Below are positions 35,309 to 44,375 of a DNA stretch of 64,000 nt, one piece after another. The stretch lies in NCBI GenBank assembly GCA_026706075.1, contig JAPOZM010000105.1:1-64000 (forward strand), given 5' to 3'. Origin of the DNA: Gemmatimonadaceae bacterium (GTDB taxonomy: Bacteria > Latescibacterota > UBA2968 > UBA8231). The position numbers were made by a program, and so were the translations under genes. Below the pieces are notes generated by a model. That model ran no database searches. It worked only from the letters and a program-made list of their open reading frames with translations, and had not been told where the DNA came from. Numbering within the stretch: position 1 is the first letter of the stretch; every line of letters starts with the position of its first letter.

Positions 35309-36364
35309 ATGAACGAAGACCGGACCAACGGATTGTCCCGCGGCGAGAGGGCGCCCGATTTCGTGGCCCCCCTCGACGGGACGGGTCCCGCCCGCTTCTA
35401 CGGACGGGCCGGGGGAAGGCCCGCCGTCCTGGTCTTCGCTTCGGGAGTGTGCCCCCGGGTGCGGGCCACCTTCGACAGGGCGAGGGAAGAGGCCAGCCGC
35501 CACCTGGTGGTGCCGGACGACGCCGAAGCGGAACCCCCCTCCGGCGTCGACCTGTTCCGCGACGACGGCAAGCTGAGGGCCGCCTTCCGCCTGCCGGAGG
35601 ACGGGTCCGCCCGGGCCGTGGTGCTCGACCGCAACCTGCGCGTCCTGGAGTGCCTGGCCCTCGGCGGCGGAAACGCCGCGGATCGCCTGGCGGAGGTTGT
35701 TCGCCAGGCCGGCGCCGCGGTCCCGGCCGCCACTGTCACCGCCCAGGCGCCGGTGCTCTTCGTGCCCCGCGTCCTCGATCCGGACATCTGCGAGCACCTG
35801 CGGCAACTCTGGGGAGCTTCTCACGCCGCCACCGGCGTCGAGCGCTCGGCCGGCGGCCGCCGTGCGGAGGTGGTCGCGGCGGAGGCCAAGCGCCGCCGCG
35901 ACCACGTGGTGGAGGAGGCGGAGCTTCAGCGGCTGCTGACCCGAACCCTCGGCCGCCGGCTGCTGCCCGAGGTGCGGCGCGTCTTCGCCTTTGGCGCCGA
36001 CCGCTTCGAGGGCTTCAAGATCGCCTGCTACGAGGCCTCCTCGAGCGGCTTCTTCGCCCCTCACCGCGACAACCTGAGCCCGGCCACCGCCCACCGCCGC
36101 TTCGCCCTCTCCCTGAACCTCGACGACGGCTACGACGGCGGCGAGTTGCGCTTCCCCGAGTACGGGGGCTCGCTCTACCGGCCCGCCGCCGGCGAGGCCC
36201 TGGTGTTCTCCTGCGCCATGCTGCACGAGGTCGTCCCCGTGACCCGGGGGCGCCGGTTCGCCCTGCTCTCATTCCTCTTCGGACCGCAGTCCGCTCGCGC
36301 CAGCGGCGCCCGCGCCGCCTCGCCATCCACGCCTTCGAAACCGCCCCACACCGGAGAAAGCTGA
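35309..36364 (+). CDS. redoxin-like / 2-oxoglutarate-Fe(II) oxygenase fusion
   Basis: 351 residues. Residues 1-140 resemble an AhpC/TSA redoxin domain (GERAPDFVAPLDGTG; VLVFASGVCP), but only one Cys remains at the active-site position. From about 150 a prolyl-4-hydroxylase-like domain begins. PHRDN supplies His252 and Asp254, 'RRFALSLNLDDGYDGGELRF' is the family strand, and MLHEVV supplies His306, with TRGRRFAL giving the 2-oxoglutarate Arg. It probably hydroxylates a peptide or small molecule. The enolase-superfamily gene starts at the base after its stop. Confidence 0.8.
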   Translation: MNEDRTNGLSRGERAPDFVAPLDGTGPARFYGRAGGRPAVLVFASGVCPRVRATFDRAREEASRHLVVPDDAEAEPPSGVDLFRDDGKLRAAFRLPEDGSARAVVLDRNLRVLECLALGGGNAADRLAEVVRQAGAAVPAATVTAQAPVLFVPRVLDPDICEHLRQLWGASHAATGVERSAGGRRAEVVAAEAKRRRDHVVEEAELQRLLTRTLGRRLLPEVRRVFAFGADRFEGFKIACYEASSSGFFAPHRDNLSPATAHRRFALSLNLDDGYDGGELRFPEYGGSLYRPAAGEALVFSCAMLHEVVPVTRGRRFALLSFLFGPQSARASGARAASPSTPSKPPHTGES

Positions 36365-37630
36365 ATGCGCATCACCGAGATCGAGGTCATCCCCCTGCGC
36401 GTCCCCTACGAGGACCGCCTGCGCCGGCGCTACCACCACTTCCAGATGGGGGAGGAGCACACCGTCTACAAGTTCCATACGGACTCCGGCCTCGTCGGCC
36501 TCGGCGAGAACCCCGGGCCGCCGCTGGCCGCTTCGGTGGTCGAGGCCTACGCCGGCACCGACCCCTTCGACCACGTCATGGGCACCGGCCCCTTCAACCT
36601 GGACATGGCCTGCTACGACCTGATGGGCAAGCACCTCGGCGTACCCATGTGGAAGGTGATGGGGCAGCAGGTGCGCCAGTGGGTGAGCATGGGCTGGTGG
36701 ATGCCGTGCATGTCCCCCGAGGACTCGGCCGAGGAGGTCCGGGTCGCCGCCGAGCGCGGCTACCGCGGTCTCAAGTGCAAGGCCCGCGCCTTCTACGACG
36801 TGGTCGAGCAGTCCCGGGCGATGCAGGAGGCGGCGCCGCCCGACTTCCGGGTCGAGTTCGACTTCAACGGCTCCCTCGTCAACGTCGAGCGGGCCCTGCC
36901 GATCCTGCGGCAGCTGGAGGAGATCCCCGTGGTCAAGGGCGTGGAGGAGCCGATCTTCGCCTACGACGTGGAGGGCTGGCGGCGCCTGCACCAGGAGGTC
37001 CGCATCCCCTTCTACCTCCACGGGGTGGGGACCATCTTCGACGGGCCCTCCCGGCAGCCGTCGGGCCCGTGGCTCGGCCTGCGGGCCGGCGACTTCGACG
37101 GCGCCCTCTGCAGCCACGAGAACGTGCGCAACGCCATGGCCGCCTCGTGGGCCTTCGCCGCCGCCAACACGCCGATCCTGCTGCAGTACGTGGGCACGGG
37201 GATCACCGCCGCCTTCGCCTGCCACCTGGGCGCGGTCATGCACACGGCCACCCTGCCGGGGGTGACCGCCCATCACACCCGCGACGACCTGATCGCCGAG
37301 CCCCACGTGATGCAGCGGGGCTTCATGAAGGTCCCCGAAGGCCCCGGCCTGGGGGTCGAGCTGGACGAGGACGCGGTGGCCCGCTTCGGGGAGACGCCGG
37401 CCCCCGACTGGCCGCGCCACTTCTCCGTCGTCACCCTGCCCGGGGGCTTGAGGCACTGTTACCGCAACCTGCAGCAGGCCGAGCGGCTGATGAAGCAGGG
37501 CGTGGACGAACCCTTCGCCCCGGGCGTGCGCCTCGACGAGCGCGAGGACGACGGCAGCGACGAGTTCGACCGCACCTGGAACCGCCTGCAGCAGCAGGAG
37601 TGGCCGATCTGGGAGACGGAGGGAGCATGA
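36365..37630 (+). CDS. mandelate racemase/muconate lactonizing (enolase superfamily) enzyme
   Basis: 421 residues. The N-terminal capping domain (MRITEIEVIPLRVPYED) is followed by the barrel with Lys137-Cys-Lys139 (KxK acid/base), Asp166 in FDFNG and Glu194-Glu195 in VEEP as metal ligands, and a later HGVG strand. These are the catalytic elements of sugar-acid dehydratases and racemases of this superfamily. The specific substrate cannot be told. It is tightly packed: TGA-ATG with the gene before and ATGA overlap with the gene after. Confidence 0.9.
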   Translation: MRITEIEVIPLRVPYEDRLRRRYHHFQMGEEHTVYKFHTDSGLVGLGENPGPPLAASVVEAYAGTDPFDHVMGTGPFNLDMACYDLMGKHLGVPMWKVMGQQVRQWVSMGWWMPCMSPEDSAEEVRVAAERGYRGLKCKARAFYDVVEQSRAMQEAAPPDFRVEFDFNGSLVNVERALPILRQLEEIPVVKGVEEPIFAYDVEGWRRLHQEVRIPFYLHGVGTIFDGPSRQPSGPWLGLRAGDFDGALCSHENVRNAMAASWAFAAANTPILLQYVGTGITAAFACHLGAVMHTATLPGVTAHHTRDDLIAEPHVMQRGFMKVPEGPGLGVELDEDAVARFGETPAPDWPRHFSVVTLPGGLRHCYRNLQQAERLMKQGVDEPFAPGVRLDEREDDGSDEFDRTWNRLQQQEWPIWETEGA

Positions 37631-38733
37631 CCTCCCCGGCGGGAGAGGGAGGCGGCATCACCGCCGACGAGCTGCGGGCGATGCAGGCCGCCGACTATGT
37701 CCTCCTCGAGCGCGGCGGCGAGCTGGAGCGGGTGCCGGTGCGCAAGACGCGGCTGCCCCTCGACCCGGTGGGCCACGTGCAGCGGCTGAACTTCACCGCC
37801 GCCCCGGACGGGACCCTGTACGCGGCCCAGCACAGCCTCTGGCACCGCTCCGCCGACGGCGGCGAGAGCTGGACCCACCTGGAGCGCCCCTCGCCCGGCG
37901 AGGGCTGGCGGCTCCAGTTCGCGCCGGACGGATCGATGGTCAACGTCGGCCCGGGGCCCGAGGGCCGGCCGGCCGTGTGGTCGTCGGGCGACGAGGGCGA
38001 GAGCTGGCGCCGCATCGGCGGCCTGGACGCCGGCGGCGAGGGGGCGCGGCTCGACCTCGGGTTCTCGGTGACCCGGCTTCCCTGCGGCGCGCTCCTGGTC
38101 CCGCTGCTGGTGGTGGAAGGCGAAGGAGAGGAGGATGCCTCGGCAGGCTCGCGAACCTGCCACATGTACCGGTCCGACGACGGGGGCCGCAGCTGGGAGC
38201 GGGCCGGCACCATCGGCGAGTGGTGCCACGAGGTGAACCTGACGGTGCTGCCCGACGGCCGCCTGCTGGCCGTCATCCGCTACCAGCGGCCGAGGCTGCC
38301 GGAGGACCCGGAAGAGCTTCTGCAGGAGGCCGGCCACCCCGAGTGGCCGTACAAGCACGTCTTCCTGTCGCACTCCGGCGACGAGGGCGCCACCTGGGAA
38401 CCGCCGCGCCAGCTGTGCACGGTCTACGGCCAGTGCTACGGCGCCGCGGGGGTGCGGCCCGACAACACCGTCGCCGTCGTCCACGACCACCGCTACCCGC
38501 GCTCCCTGGGCAGCGGCCGGGCGCGGGTCAGCCGCGACGGCGGCGACACCTTCGGCGGCGAGGTCTACTACCTGGTCCACGGGTACGCCGCGGGGTACGC
38601 GGCCACCCTCTCCCCCGACGGCGAGTCGTTCCTGACCCTCACCGGGTCGTGCTACGCCGACGTCGACTCCGGCTGGAACGCCGCCATCGGCACGACCCGC
38701 TTCGTCCTGATCCGCTGGCGGCCCGTGGACTGA
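37627..38733 (+). CDS. sialidase-like Asp-box propeller protein
   Basis: 368 residues from an ATG overlapping the preceding stop (ATGA). Asp-box motifs are clear (SADGGESW, SGDEGESW, SDDGGRSW, SGDEGATW, SRDGGDTF), one per blade. No signal peptide is visible. It is coupled to an enolase-superfamily gene, so it may supply or sense the glycan whose acid that enzyme handles, although an Asp-box propeller alone does not prove hydrolase activity. Confidence 0.8.
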   Translation: MTSPAGEGGGITADELRAMQAADYVLLERGGELERVPVRKTRLPLDPVGHVQRLNFTAAPDGTLYAAQHSLWHRSADGGESWTHLERPSPGEGWRLQFAPDGSMVNVGPGPEGRPAVWSSGDEGESWRRIGGLDAGGEGARLDLGFSVTRLPCGALLVPLLVVEGEGEEDASAGSRTCHMYRSDDGGRSWERAGTIGEWCHEVNLTVLPDGRLLAVIRYQRPRLPEDPEELLQEAGHPEWPYKHVFLSHSGDEGATWEPPRQLCTVYGQCYGAAGVRPDNTVAVVHDHRYPRSLGSGRARVSRDGGDTFGGEVYYLVHGYAAGYAATLSPDGESFLTLTGSCYADVDSGWNAAIGTTRFVLIRWRPVD

Positions 38734-38746
38734 GGGCCCGCCGCCC

Positions 38747-39766
38747 TCAGGAGCGGTCCTGCTCGACGAACTGGATCCACAGGGGGCTCGTGCCGACCTC
38801 GCAGGTCTGGATCCGCTCGAGGGCGCCGCTGCCGGCGTCGATGCGGAAGACCGCCACCCTTCCCGTATTCTGCCCCGCTGAGTAGAGATACCTCCCCGTC
38901 GGGTCCAGGTCGAAGAACCGGGGCGTCGCCTCGGTGGGCGTGTGCCCCCTGGGAGTGAGCCGGCCGTCGCCGGCGACCTCGAAGAGGGCGAGGCTGTCGT
39001 GGCCGCGGTTGGAGCCGTAGAGGTGCCGGCCGTCGGGGGTGATGGCGATCTCCGCCGTGGAGTCGCCCTCGGCGGGGGCGCCGTGGGGCAGGGTGGGGAG
39101 CATCTGGAAGGAGGAGAGGCGGCCGGTCTCGGAGTCGAAGTGGTGGGCGGAGACGGTGCAGCCGTCCTCGTTGATGGAGTAGAGGATGTCCAGGGACGGG
39201 TGGAAGACGAAGTGGCGGGGGCCTTCGGCCGTGTCGGGCTGGACCTTCGGCGGGTCGTTGGCCGTCAGGGCCCCCGTGGCCTCGTCGAAGCGGAACTGGA
39301 AGATGGCGTTGCCCGGCACGGTGTGCGGCACGTAGGCGAAGCGGTTGGAGCGGTCGGTCTGGATACTGTGAGCGTGGGCATCGGTCTCGATCCACTGAAG
39401 GGGCTCGGGCGACAGGCTGCCGTCGGCCCCGATGCCGTGGACGGAGACGCCTCCCGCCCCGTAGTAGGTGGCCAGCAGGAACCGGTCGGTGTTGTCCGTG
39501 GCGAGGTAGGGGGCCCCCTCGGAGACGCTGGTGGCGTCGATCCTCGACAGGGCGCCGCTGCCGCGGTCCAGGTCGTAGCTGACGTACTCCCCCTGCGAAC
39601 GCAGGCAGGCGAAGAGGCGGCTGCCGTCGCGGTTGGTGGCCAGGGCTCCCGGCGAGCCCCCCAGGGCGATGTCGGCCTGCGCCTCCAGGAGGCCGCTCTC
39701 CTCGTCCATCAGGAAGTGGGACAGAAAATCGCTGCCGGCGTTCGACACATACACGTGGTAGGGCAT
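38747..39766 (-). CDS. lactonase family protein (6-phosphogluconolactonase/Pgl-like propeller)
   Basis: 339 residues; GGAGAGATC precedes the ATG. A seven-bladed propeller pattern runs through the protein (VYVSNAGSDFLSHF; GSPGALATNRDGSRLFAC; AEIAITPDGRHLYGSNRGHDS; FFDLDPTGRYLYSAGQ), as in the YbhE/Pgl lactonase family. It would open a sugar lactone to the acid. It is divergent from the DUF6785 gene and convergent with the sialidase-like gene, and it fits a sugar-acid pathway here. Confidence 0.88.
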   Translation of the reverse strand: MPYHVYVSNAGSDFLSHFLMDEESGLLEAQADIALGGSPGALATNRDGSRLFACLRSQGEYVSYDLDRGSGALSRIDATSVSEGAPYLATDNTDRFLLATYYGAGGVSVHGIGADGSLSPEPLQWIETDAHAHSIQTDRSNRFAYVPHTVPGNAIFQFRFDEATGALTANDPPKVQPDTAEGPRHFVFHPSLDILYSINEDGCTVSAHHFDSETGRLSSFQMLPTLPHGAPAEGDSTAEIAITPDGRHLYGSNRGHDSLALFEVAGDGRLTPRGHTPTEATPRFFDLDPTGRYLYSAGQNTGRVAVFRIDAGSGALERIQTCEVGTSPLWIQFVEQDRS

Positions 39767-39907
39767 GATCTCTCCTCGTCCTTCGGTTGTCTGCCGCTGT
39801 CGACGGCCCCCCGGGGAGGCCGGGCCGCAGGAAGATAGGGCCCCTTCCCGGGAGCGCGAGCCCCCTGGTTTGGCGCCCCCCGCCGCGGGGTCTACCGTTG
39901 TGCGGCC

Positions 39908-42070
39908 ATGAGAATCGGAATCCCCCAGGACTTCCGCCGCTACCTCTCCCTGCGGGGCGCCTCGGTGACGCGGGAGAGCGAGGCCGACCACCAGCCCCTG
40001 AGCGCCCGGGCCCTGGCGGTGGGCACCTTCCTCTCCTTCTTCCTCGGCGTCGGCGCCAACTACGCCGACATCGTCATCAAGGGCAGCTACATGACCCTCG
40101 ACATGAGCACGCCGGGGGCGATCTTCCTGTTCCTCTTCCTCGTGGGGTTCCTCAACACCCTGTTCAAGGCGACGGCCCGCGCCTGGTGGATCTCGGCCCT
40201 GGTCACGGTCGCCCTGGCCCTGGCCTGCGGCTACCGCTTCGCCCCCTTCGACCAGCTGCCCCTGTACTCCCCCGCCGTGCTCCTCTGCGGGTTCCTGCTG
40301 ACGGCGATGGCGGTCAACACCGTTCTGGCTGCCGGGGGCCGCAGCCTGGCCCTCAACCGCTCGGAGCTGATCGTCGTCTACATCATGCTCATCGTCGTCG
40401 CCTCGGTCTCCACCATGGGCGTGTGCGAGGCGATCCTGCCGTCGATCAGCGGCTTCTTCTACTACGCCAACCCCGAGAACAAGTGGCAGGAGCTCCTCTT
40501 CCCCCACCTGCCGGCGGCCCTCACCGTCGACGACGGTCACGGCAACGAAGCGTTCTTCGAGGGCCTCGGCGCCGACGCCTACAGCGTGCCCTGGGAGTTG
40601 TGGCTGCGGCCGGTGGCCCTGTGGGGCATCTTCCTCGTCGCCCTCTACCTGGCCATGGTCGGTATCGCCGTCATCCTGCGGCGCCAGTGGATGGACCGCG
40701 AGCGGCTCTCCTACCCGCTGGTGCAGGCGGCCCAGGTCATGATCCGCGGCGAGGAGCCCGGCCGGCTGGTCAATCCCTTCTTCCGGAGCCGCGTCATGTG
40801 GGCCGGCGCCTCCGTGCCCATGCTCGTGGGCCTGCTCACCGGCCTCAACAAGTACCTCGGGGCCTTTCCGGTCATCCCCACGGCCTGGACGATCCCCATC
40901 GGCTTCGGCCAGTCCCTCAACATGACCCTCAGCTTCGCCGTCGTCGGGTTCTCCTACCTCATCGGACCGGACATCGCCGCGGGCATCTGGGGCTTCGCCC
41001 TGCTGTCGAAGCTGGAGAAGATGGTCTTCGTCGCCAATGGCGTGACCAAGCAGCAGGACGTGTGGGGCGTGCACGTCACGGAGCTGATGAACTACCAGGG
41101 TCTCGGCGCCCTGCTCCTCTTCGTCGCCCTCGGCCTGTGGGTCGGCCGCGAGCACCTGAAGCAGGTGGGCCGGTGCTGCCTCGGCCTCGATACGCCGCTG
41201 AGCGACGACGACGAGATCATGTCCTACCGCACCGCCGTGCTGGCCACTCTCCTCGGCACGGGAGTGATGGTGGGGTGGTTCGCCTTCATCGGCACGCCCC
41301 TGTGGGCCAGCCTGCTCTTCATCGTGCTCGTCATGGCCATCTTCACGGCCCTCACCCGGGTCGTGGCCGAGTCGGGGGTGGCCGCCATCATCACTCCCAT
41401 GAACGCTCCCGACTTCATGATGTTCGGCCTCGGCTCGAAGCTCGTTGGCATCAAGGCCATCGCCAACTTCTCCCTCGGCTACATCTTCCTCGCCGACCTG
41501 CGCATCTTCCTCATGGGCGTCGTCGCCAACGGCCTCAAGCTGATCGAGGGCATGAGCAAGCAGAGCCGCCGGGTGGTGATGCAGGCGATCCTCATCGCCC
41601 TGTTCTGCGGCGTCATCGGCTCCCTGTACACGGTGCTGGAACTCTCCTACCGCGACGGCGGCATCAACTTCAGCGGCTGGTTCTTCAAGAGCCTGCCCCT
41701 GCGCATGGGCAACACGGCCCTGAAGGGCATGGAAACCCTCGGCGTCTACTGGGCCGGACTGGGCTTCGCCGGCATCGGCGCGGCGGGCATGGTGGTCCTC
41801 ACCTGGCTGCGCCAGCGCTTCCTGTGGTGGCCCCTGCACCCGATCGGGTTCCCCATCATGACGAGCTGGGTCATCGACTGGATGTGGTTCAGCGTGTTCT
41901 TCGCCTGGCTCGTGAAGGTGACGGTCCTCAAGTACGGCGGCGCCGCCCTCTACACCCGCAGCCGCGACTTCTTCCTCGGCATGATCGTGGGCCGCATGCT
42001 CATCAGCGGCGGCTGGCTCGTCGTGGACTACATGACCGGCATGGTGGGCAACTCCATATTCTGGATCTGA
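39908..42070 (+). CDS. DUF6785-type polytopic membrane protein
   Basis: 720 residues with a dozen or more hydrophobic segments spread along the chain, beginning near residue 35 (AVGTFLSFFLGVGANYADIVI). GRSLALNRSELIVVYIM and HPIGFPIMTSWVIDW, near the two ends, are shared in pattern with the protein at 52130. The family is uncharacterised and loosely resembles oligopeptide-transporter-like permeases. It starts an apparent operon with an enolase-superfamily enzyme and a LacI regulator. Transport of a sugar acid or similar is inferred only from that context. Confidence 0.75.
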   Translation: MRIGIPQDFRRYLSLRGASVTRESEADHQPLSARALAVGTFLSFFLGVGANYADIVIKGSYMTLDMSTPGAIFLFLFLVGFLNTLFKATARAWWISALVTVALALACGYRFAPFDQLPLYSPAVLLCGFLLTAMAVNTVLAAGGRSLALNRSELIVVYIMLIVVASVSTMGVCEAILPSISGFFYYANPENKWQELLFPHLPAALTVDDGHGNEAFFEGLGADAYSVPWELWLRPVALWGIFLVALYLAMVGIAVILRRQWMDRERLSYPLVQAAQVMIRGEEPGRLVNPFFRSRVMWAGASVPMLVGLLTGLNKYLGAFPVIPTAWTIPIGFGQSLNMTLSFAVVGFSYLIGPDIAAGIWGFALLSKLEKMVFVANGVTKQQDVWGVHVTELMNYQGLGALLLFVALGLWVGREHLKQVGRCCLGLDTPLSDDDEIMSYRTAVLATLLGTGVMVGWFAFIGTPLWASLLFIVLVMAIFTALTRVVAESGVAAIITPMNAPDFMMFGLGSKLVGIKAIANFSLGYIFLADLRIFLMGVVANGLKLIEGMSKQSRRVVMQAILIALFCGVIGSLYTVLELSYRDGGINFSGWFFKSLPLRMGNTALKGMETLGVYWAGLGFAGIGAAGMVVLTWLRQRFLWWPLHPIGFPIMTSWVIDWMWFSVFFAWLVKVTVLKYGGAALYTRSRDFFLGMIVGRMLISGGWLVVDYMTGMVGNSIFWI

Positions 42071-42094
42071 TCCAAAGCGAACCGAGGAGAAGAG

Positions 42095-43327
42095 ATGCGC
42101 ATCAGCCAGGTCGACATCATCCCCATCCGGCCGCGCTTCGCCCGGCGCTACGAGGGCCACGAGATCCGCATGCGGTCGATCGATCAGCGGACCGTCTTCC
42201 GCGTCGCCTGCGATGACGGCGTCGTCGGCTACGGCGACTACCGCTGCGCGCCGCCGCCGCAGTCGGTGGCCGACGCCATGCTCGGCCGCAGCCCCTTCGC
42301 CTTCCTGCGCGACGAGAGCCTGCCCCTGGGCCTGGGCGCCGCCTGCTACGACGCCGCCGGCAAGCACCTGGGGATCCCGGCCTGGCAGCTGATGGGGTCG
42401 CGGCAGCGGCAGCGGGTGCCGGTGTGCGCCTGGACGCGCCCCGGCCCGCCGGCGGTGATGGCGGCCGAGATCGAGCGCGCCGCCGCCGAGGGCTACCTGC
42501 TCTTCAAGGTCCACACCTGTCAGCACCACGACCTGCTGGAGCAGCACCGGGCGATCGACGACGCGGCGCCCCCCGACTTCCGCATGCACTACGACTTCAA
42601 CCACAACCGCACCCTGGCGGGGGTGCTGCCCATTCTCGAGCAGCTGCCCATGGCGCGCGTCGCCTGTGTCGAGGACCCCGTCGTCCTGAGCGACCTCGAG
42701 GGCTGGCGGCGCCTGCGGGAGCGTCTGCCCGTGCCGGTGCTGATGCACGTGCCGCCCCTGAACGGCATCCAGGAGATGCTCATGGGCTGCGCCGACGGCT
42801 ACATTATCGGCGAGTACTGCGGCGGCTTCGGCGACGCCCTGATCCGCGGCCACGCCTACGCCCGCGCCGGCCTGCTCAACGTGGTGCAGCTCACCGGCGG
42901 CATGCTCACCAAGGCGTTTGCCCTGCACTTCGCCTGCACCCTGCCCAAGGGGCACACGATCAACCTCGTGGACCAGTACGAGGACGACGTGACCCGCCAG
43001 GTCATCCCCATCGACGGCGGCAGCTCGCCCGTGCCCGAAGGGCCGGGACTGGGGATCGAGGTGGACGAGGAGGCTCTGGGCGAGTTGGCGTCCCGGCCGG
43101 CGCCGCGGCTCCCCGAGCACGTGGGGGTCCTGCGCCTGGCCGGCGGCCGAGTCCTCTACACGGCCTCGATCCCCGACCTGGGCCAGGTCCTCGGCTTCGA
43201 GGAGGGTACCCTCCGCGGCGTCGACTTCTCGGTCTGGGAGGATGACGGCTCGGAGGAGTTCCGCCGCGTCCGGGAGCGGGTTTCCCAGGGAGGCTACTGG
43301 TTCGCGCCGGCCGGGCCCCTGGTCTAG
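42095..43327 (+). CDS. enolase superfamily enzyme (mandelate racemase type)
   Basis: 410 residues; GAGGAGAAGAG precedes the ATG. The capping domain is MRISQVDIIPIRPRF. In the barrel, Lys138-Val-His140 replaces the KxK of the enzyme at 36365, Asp167 lies in YDFNHN, and Glu193 in VEDPV. The changed second residue suggests a different reaction or substrate from its relative. Its length and a closing FSVWEDDGSEEF segment are similar to the other copy. Probably co-transcribed with the upstream membrane protein. Confidence 0.87.
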   Translation: MRISQVDIIPIRPRFARRYEGHEIRMRSIDQRTVFRVACDDGVVGYGDYRCAPPPQSVADAMLGRSPFAFLRDESLPLGLGAACYDAAGKHLGIPAWQLMGSRQRQRVPVCAWTRPGPPAVMAAEIERAAAEGYLLFKVHTCQHHDLLEQHRAIDDAAPPDFRMHYDFNHNRTLAGVLPILEQLPMARVACVEDPVVLSDLEGWRRLRERLPVPVLMHVPPLNGIQEMLMGCADGYIIGEYCGGFGDALIRGHAYARAGLLNVVQLTGGMLTKAFALHFACTLPKGHTINLVDQYEDDVTRQVIPIDGGSSPVPEGPGLGIEVDEEALGELASRPAPRLPEHVGVLRLAGGRVLYTASIPDLGQVLGFEEGTLRGVDFSVWEDDGSEEFRRVRERVSQGGYWFAPAGPLV

Positions 43328-43355
43328 TTTGGCTTCCCTACTCGGGACGGAAGGC

Positions 43356-44366
43356 ATGAGAAGGAAACAGGTCACCATCAAGGACATCGCCCGGGAACTG
43401 GGCGTCTCTCACATGACGGTCTCGCGGGCCCTGTCGCCGGACCCCAAGACCGCGGCCCTGGTAACCCCGAAGACCCGGGCCCGGATCAAGAAGCTGGCTG
43501 CCGACCTCGGCTACACCCCCAACTTGATAGCCAGGGGGTTCGTCACGGGAAGGACGAATACCCTCGGCCTGCTGACCTCCAAGATCAACTGCGAGCCTTT
43601 TGGCCGTCAGGCCGACAAGATTCTCAGGGCCGCGGACTGGCAGGGCTACCAGATCCTGGTGGCCCTGGCCGCCAGCCCTTCGGACGCGCCGGAGGACCGG
43701 AGGCGGCAGATCCATCAGATGATTTCCCGAGGTGTGGACGGACTGCTCATCCATGCGCGAGGGACCGAGGGAGAGTCCGAGCTCATTCTGCAGGCGGTGA
43801 AGGGGAGGGTGCCGGTGGTGACCTTCTTCCACCCCTCGACCCCGGACTTGTGCGGAGTCGCCCTGGACGATGGGGAGGGGATCTTCGAGGCCACCTCGCA
43901 TCTGATACGGCGGGGGCACGAGCGGATCGGGTTCATCGGAACCGATTGCACCCACCATGGCCCCGGGGCTGCCAAGGCCCGCGGGTACTTTCGTGCCATG
44001 GAGATGCGCGGCCTGGCACCGGAGCACCTCCCTTCGCCTCCCCCCATGCAAGCTGCGTATGAGCTGGGCAAGGCGGTTGCGGACCGGTTCACGGCTTTTG
44101 TCTGCCGAAGCGACCACGTGGCCATCGGCCTCTGCCGCGGTCTCCAGGAGTCGGGGCTTCGCGTCCCCGAGGATGTGGCTGTAGTGGGTTGCGGCGATCT
44201 GGACGTGTCCGCCTATTCCACTCCGGCCCTGACCACGCTGGCCATTCCCTACGACCAGATCGCCGAAGCGGCGATGGACCTGATGCTGGAACAGCTTCAG
44301 GGCGACGCCGCTCCTCGGCAGGTGACTCTGACCCACCGGCTGGTCGTGCGCGATTCCTGCGGCTGA
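43356..44366 (+). CDS. LacI family transcriptional regulator
   Basis: 336 residues, typical of the family. The N-terminal helix-turn-helix VTIKDIARELGVSHMTVSRAL (about residues 7-27) is followed by the hinge region TPNLIARGFVTGRTNTLGLL and a periplasmic-binding-like sensor domain ending in LTHRLVVRDSCG. GGAAGG precedes the ATG. It closes the run that begins with the membrane protein at 39908 and may regulate it. I could not find a convincing operator palindrome upstream of 39908. Confidence 0.93.
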   Translation: MRRKQVTIKDIARELGVSHMTVSRALSPDPKTAALVTPKTRARIKKLAADLGYTPNLIARGFVTGRTNTLGLLTSKINCEPFGRQADKILRAADWQGYQILVALAASPSDAPEDRRRQIHQMISRGVDGLLIHARGTEGESELILQAVKGRVPVVTFFHPSTPDLCGVALDDGEGIFEATSHLIRRGHERIGFIGTDCTHHGPGAAKARGYFRAMEMRGLAPEHLPSPPPMQAAYELGKAVADRFTAFVCRSDHVAIGLCRGLQESGLRVPEDVAVVGCGDLDVSAYSTPALTTLAIPYDQIAEAAMDLMLEQLQGDAAPRQVTLTHRLVVRDSCG

Positions 44367-44375
44367 CCCTCGAAC

